Shown: positions 60,181 to 64,000 of the stretch, in pieces | Numbering within the stretch: position 1 is the first letter of the stretch | Layout: the number at the start of each line of letters is the position of its first letter | NCBI GenBank assembly: GCA_044221315.1 | Contig: JBGAPK010000016.1 | Coordinates: forward strand, 23,392 to 87,391 | DNA: 64,000 nucleotides | From: JAFEBO01 sp044221315 | GTDB lineage: Bacteria; Planctomycetota; Phycisphaerae; Phycisphaerales; UBA1924 | Direction of reading: 5' to 3' | Made by a program: the position numbers and the translations under genes | The notes under the pieces: model-generated | What the model was told of the DNA's origin: nothing | Database searches by the model: none | What the model saw: only the letters and a program-made list of their open reading frames with translations

Positions 60181-60756
60181 TCATCCATGCGGTACGTTGC
60201 CTGGTTGATCGAAGCGTTCCGATTCAATGCGCCAAGCCGCCCCACACTCCGGGCAGGTCACCAGCCCGGTCGTTGCTTCGTGCAGGACTCCGCCGATCGG
60301 ATACACGCACTGGGGGCATCGCGCATTCCGAAGCATCACGTCGCGCACGCCGCTCAGACGGAGTCGCCGAGCTCGAACTGCCGGCACGACGATCCCGGCT
60401 ACGAGCATGGCAGCGGCCGCCGGCCCGGTGAAAATGAGCGACGAAAGCAGATCCGAAAGCGCGCTTCGGCCCTCGATCGCAATGTCGATCGCGATCGCCG
60501 CCGCGGCAATCACGAAGAGAGCGACCACACAGGCGATGCCCCGGAGCAGCGAGCGGCGATACGCACTCTGAACGCCCGTCAGTTCGCGCATGATCCGATC
60601 AGATGACTCTTTGTCTATGCGATCCGTCGTGCCGCGAAGCCAATCGATGGCGGGGTCGACCAGTCGCACGGGTCTGCCAAGTGCGTCAGTTGCCTCTGTG
60701 CGGCCGTTCGAGGACTTCACACGCTCTCGTGCCGCGGTATGGCCGGTCAAACCCAT
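60181..60756 (-). CDS. Membrane protein with C-terminal zinc ribbon
   Basis: A 191-residue protein with two transmembrane helices (GIACVVALFVIAAAAIAIDI and FTGPAAAAMLVAGIVVPAV) and a C-terminal zinc ribbon: CPQC-(about 19 residues)-CPEC within NARCPQCVYPI and LVTCPECGAAW. The N-terminal 60 residues are hydrophilic. Family unknown; similar small proteins are frequent in Phycisphaerae genomes. The ribbon is probably cytoplasmic and structural. No strong ribosome site is seen at the start, so the exact ATG is less sure. Confidence 0.65.
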   Translation of the reverse strand: MGLTGHTAARERVKSSNGRTEATDALGRPVRLVDPAIDWLRGTTDRIDKESSDRIMRELTGVQSAYRRSLLRGIACVVALFVIAAAAIAIDIAIEGRSALSDLLSSLIFTGPAAAAMLVAGIVVPAVRARRLRLSGVRDVMLRNARCPQCVYPIGGVLHEATTGLVTCPECGAAWRIESERFDQPGNVPHG

Positions 60757-60805
60757 CGTTCACGATACGCTGGAGCGGAGCTCGCGTTCCGAAGAGACTT
60801 CTCCC

Positions 60806-60855
60806 AGGAAAACGACAACCCCCGAGTCTTACGACCCGGGGGTTATCGAATAGAG
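60806..60855 (-). repeat. Hairpin cassette, copy 4
   Basis: Minus strand: CTCTATTCGAT, stem AACCCCCGGGTC-GTAA-GACTCGGGGGTT, then GTCGTTTTCC. The tetraloop changes to GTAA but remains GNRA. It lies about 50 bp upstream of the zinc-ribbon gene start on the same strand. Confidence 0.8.
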
Positions 60856-61273
60856 GATGGATAGCCCGGATCGAACGGGGCTCCGCCGCTCACGCCCAAA
60901 GCCGCCATGATCGGACGGTCGAGCGGGTCTCACCCAGTGCGCTCGTGCGACTGCATGAGGTGAGTCGAGTGTCCGTATCAACACCTTTCACGAACCGCTT
61001 CTCTTTGGTAATACCGCCAATCGGCTGGAACGGCTCGGCTTACGCGCGAGGATCGAATGCCTAGCCGCGCGGGGAGGAACCGAACCGGACGAAAGCTTGT
61101 CGGCAATGCACACAATGTCGGTGCGCCGGCGTGTTGGTCCCGCCCTCGGATGCTGACTTCGCACCTCATAATCGCGGCCTGTTTGGGCGAATCCAATCGC
61201 CCAAACATTCCGCGAACCACCGAACGCGTCAAACCCGCGGTCCAAAAGCGCCGATGAAAATGGTGAACTCTCT

Positions 61274-61293
61274 ACACCCCCAGGGGGTATGAT
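61274..61293 (+). promoter_or_regulatory. CsoR-like palindrome overlapping the promoter of the metal-efflux genes
   Basis: ACCCCC-A-GGGGGT (61276-61288) followed by AT gives the ACCCCC...GGGGGTAT form seen in CsoR-family (copper-sensing) operators. It overlaps TATGAT (61288-61293), a -10 whose predicted start falls at or next to the ATG at 61301. A matching -35 is weak. Copper-released repression fits the downstream efflux genes; no csoR gene lies in the window. Confidence 0.6.
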
Positions 61294-61300
61294 CTGATCG

Positions 61301-61729
61301 ATGGCTGTCGTGACCCGACTCATCCTCGCCCTCATGCTCGTCGTGCAATCCCTGCCAGGGCTTGCGGTCGAACGTTGCGCTGAGTTGGCGCGGGGCACGG
61401 GGATGTCGGCCGTTGACACTACCGAGACGGAAAATTCCGCGTGTCCGTGCTGCTCAGGTCGCAAAGGCGTGCCGGCTGGATCTGGGTGCTCCAACAGCGA
61501 TGCCGTGACGGTATGTAAATGCGGCATGCCGCAGCCTGAGCAGCCGAAGGCTCCGCCGTCGGACTCGAGGACCGAACAGGTCCAACTCGCTGTCGCCATG
61601 CTTCCGGGTTTCCTCGGCTTCGTTTTTGAAGCGGTGGACCAGCCAGCCCCCAGCGAGGGTTTGCTCGGCGCACCACCAAAGCGCCCGGCGAACTCTGTTC
61701 AGTCCGTTTTGTGCGTTTGGGTGGTGTAG
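61301..61729 (+). CDS. Small exported Cys-rich protein, first gene of the metal-efflux operon
   Basis: A 142-residue protein. A signal peptide (LILALMLVVQSLPGLA) precedes a mature region with clustered cysteines: ERCAEL, ACPCCSGRK, GSGCSNSD and VCKCGMPQ. Such clusters suggest binding of soft metals such as Cu(I). The family is unknown to me. It is the first gene behind the CsoR-like operator and is followed by CusC- and CusB-type genes, so it may be a periplasmic metal chaperone. ATG 61301 lies at the predicted transcription start. Confidence 0.6.
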   Translation: MAVVTRLILALMLVVQSLPGLAVERCAELARGTGMSAVDTTETENSACPCCSGRKGVPAGSGCSNSDAVTVCKCGMPQPEQPKAPPSDSRTEQVQLAVAMLPGFLGFVFEAVDQPAPSEGLLGAPPKRPANSVQSVLCVWVV

Positions 61730-61846
61730 CGACTTGACGCCTTAGCGGCATTGCGCGCTGAGGACGTCGCCGCGTACTCCCGTCGTGGGAGTGGCTCATG
61801 AAGACGAGCCGCTCCTCAACCCTTCTCACAACTCAGGACCACCACC

Positions 61847-63337
61847 ATGTCTGCTCGATCGATCGGCCCGCGCCGCAGTGGCGCGAGGGCGGCCGTTGAC
61901 GCCCGTAGAAATCCGCCTCCGGCGTACCCCCGCCGTTGCCTGCTCGCGATGATGACCTTGACCATCCTCGGGAGTGTGGCACTCACCGGATGCTCCCTCA
62001 CGCCGGAGGGGACCAAGCAGGAGCAGGCCAAGCTCGAAAAGGCGGGTCGCCCCTACGAGCCGCCGGTGGGGCAACGGGTGCTCCCGGAACTGCCGGCCTC
62101 CCCAACCTGGCGGGAAGTGTTGAGCCGCGCGTTCCTCGCCAACGGCGATCTGGAAGCCACCTACTTCGAGTGGAAAGCGGCGGTGCAGCGGATCGAGATG
62201 GCCTCGGCCTACCCCAACTCGAATGTCCAGGTCGGGTACTCGTACATGTTCTCATCGGAGAAGATGAAGACGTTCGACCGGCAGACGTTCGCGTTTGGGT
62301 TTGACCCTTCGATGAACCTGTCGTTCCCCACCAAGGTCCAGCAGAAGGGGAAGGTCGCGCTCGACGAGGCCCGGGCCGCCGGGGAGCGATTCCGCACGGC
62401 GAAGTTTGATCTGCAGCGCCGCGTGCTCGGGCAGTGGGCCGACCTGCGGATGCTCGAAGCCAAGCACCGCGTGCAGGCCGAGCAGGTCGCGCTCAATCGC
62501 CTCGCGATCGAGGCCATCCGGGCCAAGGCGCAGGTCGGCGGAGTTCAGCGGGACCTGCTCCGGGCCGAGGCGGCTCTGCGGACGCAGGAGAACAACCTGC
62601 AGAACACCCAGGCGGAGCTCTCCGCGATGCGGGCGATGCTCAACGGCATGCTCGCAAGGGACCCCAACGCCGCGATCGACGCCTCGCACGATATTCCACG
62701 GGAGGTCACGGCAACAGACGGACAGATCCTCGCCGGGGCTATAGACCTGAATCCTGAGATCGCTGTCTTGGCCCGCCAGGCCGAGGGGCGTTCGGATGCG
62801 CTGGAGCTGGCCCGGATGCAGTGGATTCCGGACATCAACCCGTCGTTCATGTTCACCGGCAACGTGTCCCAGGCCGTCGGTGCGACAGTCATGCTGCCAA
62901 CCACCATCGCGGAGATCCGCGGCGGCATCCGCGAGGCCGAGGCGATGCTCAGAGCGGGCGATGCCATGCTCCGCCAGACACGCAGCGACCGAGCCGCCAC
63001 GCTCGTGGCAACGCTTGTCGCGCTGCGGAACAGTGAACGCCAGGCTGCGTTGTTCGAGACGACGCTCGTCCCGCTCGCCGACCGCTTGCTGGTGAGCACG
63101 CGTCAGTCCTACACCGCAGGTTCGGCGACATACCTGGATCTGCTGGAAGCTCAGGGGGTGGTGCTCGACACGAAGCTGGTGGTGATCGAGGCCCACGCGG
63201 CTCGCGACAAACGGCTCGCGGAACTCGAAGCGCTCATGGGAACCGACATCGAGACGCTCACCGCGTCGCAGCCGCCGCTCGCCGCACACACCGAACCGAT
63301 GACCACGGCCCGAGAGGAGGCCCGCCATGACCGCTGA
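61847..63337 (+). CDS. TolC-family outer-membrane efflux lipoprotein (CusC-like)
   Basis: A 496-residue outer membrane factor. A lipobox (VALTGC) follows an unusually long, Arg-rich N-terminus; ATG 61949 is a possible shorter start. Two long OMF coiled-coil repeats are visible, with RAEAALRTQENNLQNTQAEL in the first and SRQSYTAGSATYLDLLEAQG in the second, the latter being the family hallmark. It forms the trimeric outer-membrane duct of a tripartite metal exporter. Its 3' end overlaps the adaptor gene by 11 bases. Confidence 0.88.
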   Translation: MSARSIGPRRSGARAAVDARRNPPPAYPRRCLLAMMTLTILGSVALTGCSLTPEGTKQEQAKLEKAGRPYEPPVGQRVLPELPASPTWREVLSRAFLANGDLEATYFEWKAAVQRIEMASAYPNSNVQVGYSYMFSSEKMKTFDRQTFAFGFDPSMNLSFPTKVQQKGKVALDEARAAGERFRTAKFDLQRRVLGQWADLRMLEAKHRVQAEQVALNRLAIEAIRAKAQVGGVQRDLLRAEAALRTQENNLQNTQAELSAMRAMLNGMLARDPNAAIDASHDIPREVTATDGQILAGAIDLNPEIAVLARQAEGRSDALELARMQWIPDINPSFMFTGNVSQAVGATVMLPTTIAEIRGGIREAEAMLRAGDAMLRQTRSDRAATLVATLVALRNSERQAALFETTLVPLADRLLVSTRQSYTAGSATYLDLLEAQGVVLDTKLVVIEAHAARDKRLAELEALMGTDIETLTASQPPLAAHTEPMTTAREEARHDR

Positions 63338-64000
63338 GACCACGACTCCCAACTCACCCAATAGTGCTCACGCGCACCAGCCCCATCGGGGACGCTCCGC
63401 GACTCTCATCGCGATCCTCGCTTTCACCGCCGGAGGCATCTATGCGGGCATGCGCTGGCACACGACGTTCGAACACTGGCTGGTTCCCGGCGCGGGGAAC
63501 AGGCAGGCGGCGGCATCCGAGCCATCCAGTGCTGGAGGCGGCGCAGCAAAGAAGCAGCTCTGGACCTGCGGGATGCATCCCCAAGTCATCCAGGACCACC
63601 CGGGCGATTGTCCGATCTGCCACATGAAGCTCACACCGCTCGTGACTGGCGACGCGGCAGCCACGTCGGCAGTGTCCCTGGGTGCGCCCGCAAGCAGCCC
63701 CGGCAACCGGGAGCGGAAAGTCAAGTACTGGCACGATCCGATGATGAACCCTCCGTACACCTCGGACCGTCCCGGCAAGAGCCCGATGGGCATGGACCTT
63801 GTGCCGGTCTACGAGGAAGAGGCCAAACCCGCAGGAGCAGCGGTCGTTATCGATCCCGCTATTGTCCAGAACATGGGCGTTCGCACCGTGGCCGCGACGC
63901 GGAGCGCGCTCACGCAGCGGGTGCGTGCGACCGCCACCATCGTGGAGCCTGAGTCGGCGCGAACCGACATCAATCTCCGTGTCTCGGGATGGGTCCAGAA
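63327..64000 (+). CDS. Heavy-metal efflux RND periplasmic adaptor (CusB-like), partial
   Basis: The first 224 codons of a CusB-type membrane fusion protein, running off the window. A membrane anchor (ATLIAILAFTAGGIYAG) is followed by a heavy-metal-binding module WTCGMHPQVIQDHPGDCPIC, HMKLTPL. A second, Cys-less variant follows: KYWHDPMMNPPYTSDRPGKS, PMGMDLVPVYEEE. The adaptor core then starts (VVIDPAIVQNMGVRTVAATR, TATIVEPESARTDINLRVSG). The two Met/Cys/His-rich modules should capture Cu(I)/Ag(I) in the periplasm and pass it to the RND pump, whose gene is expected just outside the window. ATG 63327 lies inside the TolC-like gene. Confidence 0.9.
   Translation, partial: MTAETTTPNSPNSAHAHQPHRGRSATLIAILAFTAGGIYAGMRWHTTFEHWLVPGAGNRQAAASEPSSAGGGAAKKQLWTCGMHPQVIQDHPGDCPICHMKLTPLVTGDAAATSAVSLGAPASSPGNRERKVKYWHDPMMNPPYTSDRPGKSPMGMDLVPVYEEEAKPAGAAVVIDPAIVQNMGVRTVAATRSALTQRVRATATIVEPESARTDINLRVSGWVQ

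Larger units (their letters stand above)
60757..61300. other. Gap with hairpin cassette and CsoR-like operator
   Basis: A 544-bp stretch separating the zinc-ribbon gene from the metal operon. It contains the fourth hairpin cassette near its left end and the CsoR-like palindrome at its right end. The middle 400 bp have no convincing gene in any frame; translations are low-complexity Arg/Ser mixtures without ribosome sites. Confidence 0.5.

Noticed and set aside
58512..60855. Hairpin cassettes as ordinary terminators of the plus-strand genes
   Set aside because: In plus orientation no T-run follows the stems; the T-rich side is on the minus strand, where two of the copies have no gene to terminate.

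Overview
The window reads as chromosomal DNA of a free-living planctomycete, most probably of the Phycisphaerae. The clues are a prepilin-like protein with an H-X9-DG C-terminus, PEP-CTERM-like protein tails, an ECF-type sigma factor overlapping a transmembrane Ser/Thr kinase gene, LTxxQ-repeat and propeller lipoproteins, frequent TTG and GTG starts, and moderately high GC. All assignments come from reading the sequence and from family knowledge; no search was run.

Region 1 (1-29.3 kb) is a large carbohydrate-use locus built around a divergent control region at 12.8-13.15 kb. Leftward lie a D-2-hydroxyacid dehydrogenase, Na+/solute symporter, NAD-dependent epimerase, DHDPS-like aldolase, membrane protein, class III aminotransferase, M24 peptidase, fused NagB-PIG-L protein, GNAT and Gfo/Idh oxidoreductase, closely spaced or overlapping. 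Rightward lie a DNRLRE/CBM96-like surface protein, GntR-LacI regulator, pseudopilin-like protein, BNR-4-type propeller (possible polysaccharide lyase), enolase-superfamily dehydratase, SDR and ceramidase-like hydrolase. A four-gene ABC-2 module (large membrane protein, ATPase, permease, HEAT protein) and a second Gfo/Idh gene follow. Two paralogous DNRLRE genes, at the left edge and at 13.15 kb, share a promoter element. A deacetylated or aminated, possibly uronate-containing polysaccharide would fit, but the substrate is inferred.

Region 2 (29.6-38.6 kb) holds tRNA-Phe(GAA), a dipeptide-ABC ATPase, a LigD-phosphoesterase-like protein, a frameshifted Gly-rich gene, asparagine synthase, a GNAT, a TPR lipoprotein, and an S-adenosylmethionine-cycle cluster: ArsR-methyltransferase fusion, ahcY, metF. 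The cluster has a palindromic operator candidate over the first start codon.

Region 3 (38.6-49 kb) holds a possible TIR-domain/HTH pair, the sigma-factor/kinase pair, and an imuA-imuB-dnaE2 mutagenesis cassette. The dnaE2 gene contains a 596-bp element bounded by 38-bp inverted repeats and carrying a four-helix-bundle (23S rRNA intervening-sequence-type) gene. The polymerase frame stays open across the element. This is the most striking observation.

Region 4 (49-64 kb) holds an HtrA protease, malic enzyme, M20 amidohydrolase, a DinB/HxlR pair, an LTxxQ-repeat protein, a YHS-domain protein, a propeller lipoprotein, a zinc-ribbon membrane protein, and the start of a CusCB-type heavy-metal efflux operon behind a CsoR-like palindrome. 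Four copies of a small hairpin cassette with GNRA tetraloops and compensated stem changes are scattered through 57.1-60.9 kb. Several promoters (imuA, dinB, the metal operon) place the predicted transcription start at or within a base or so of the start codon, suggesting leaderless mRNAs.
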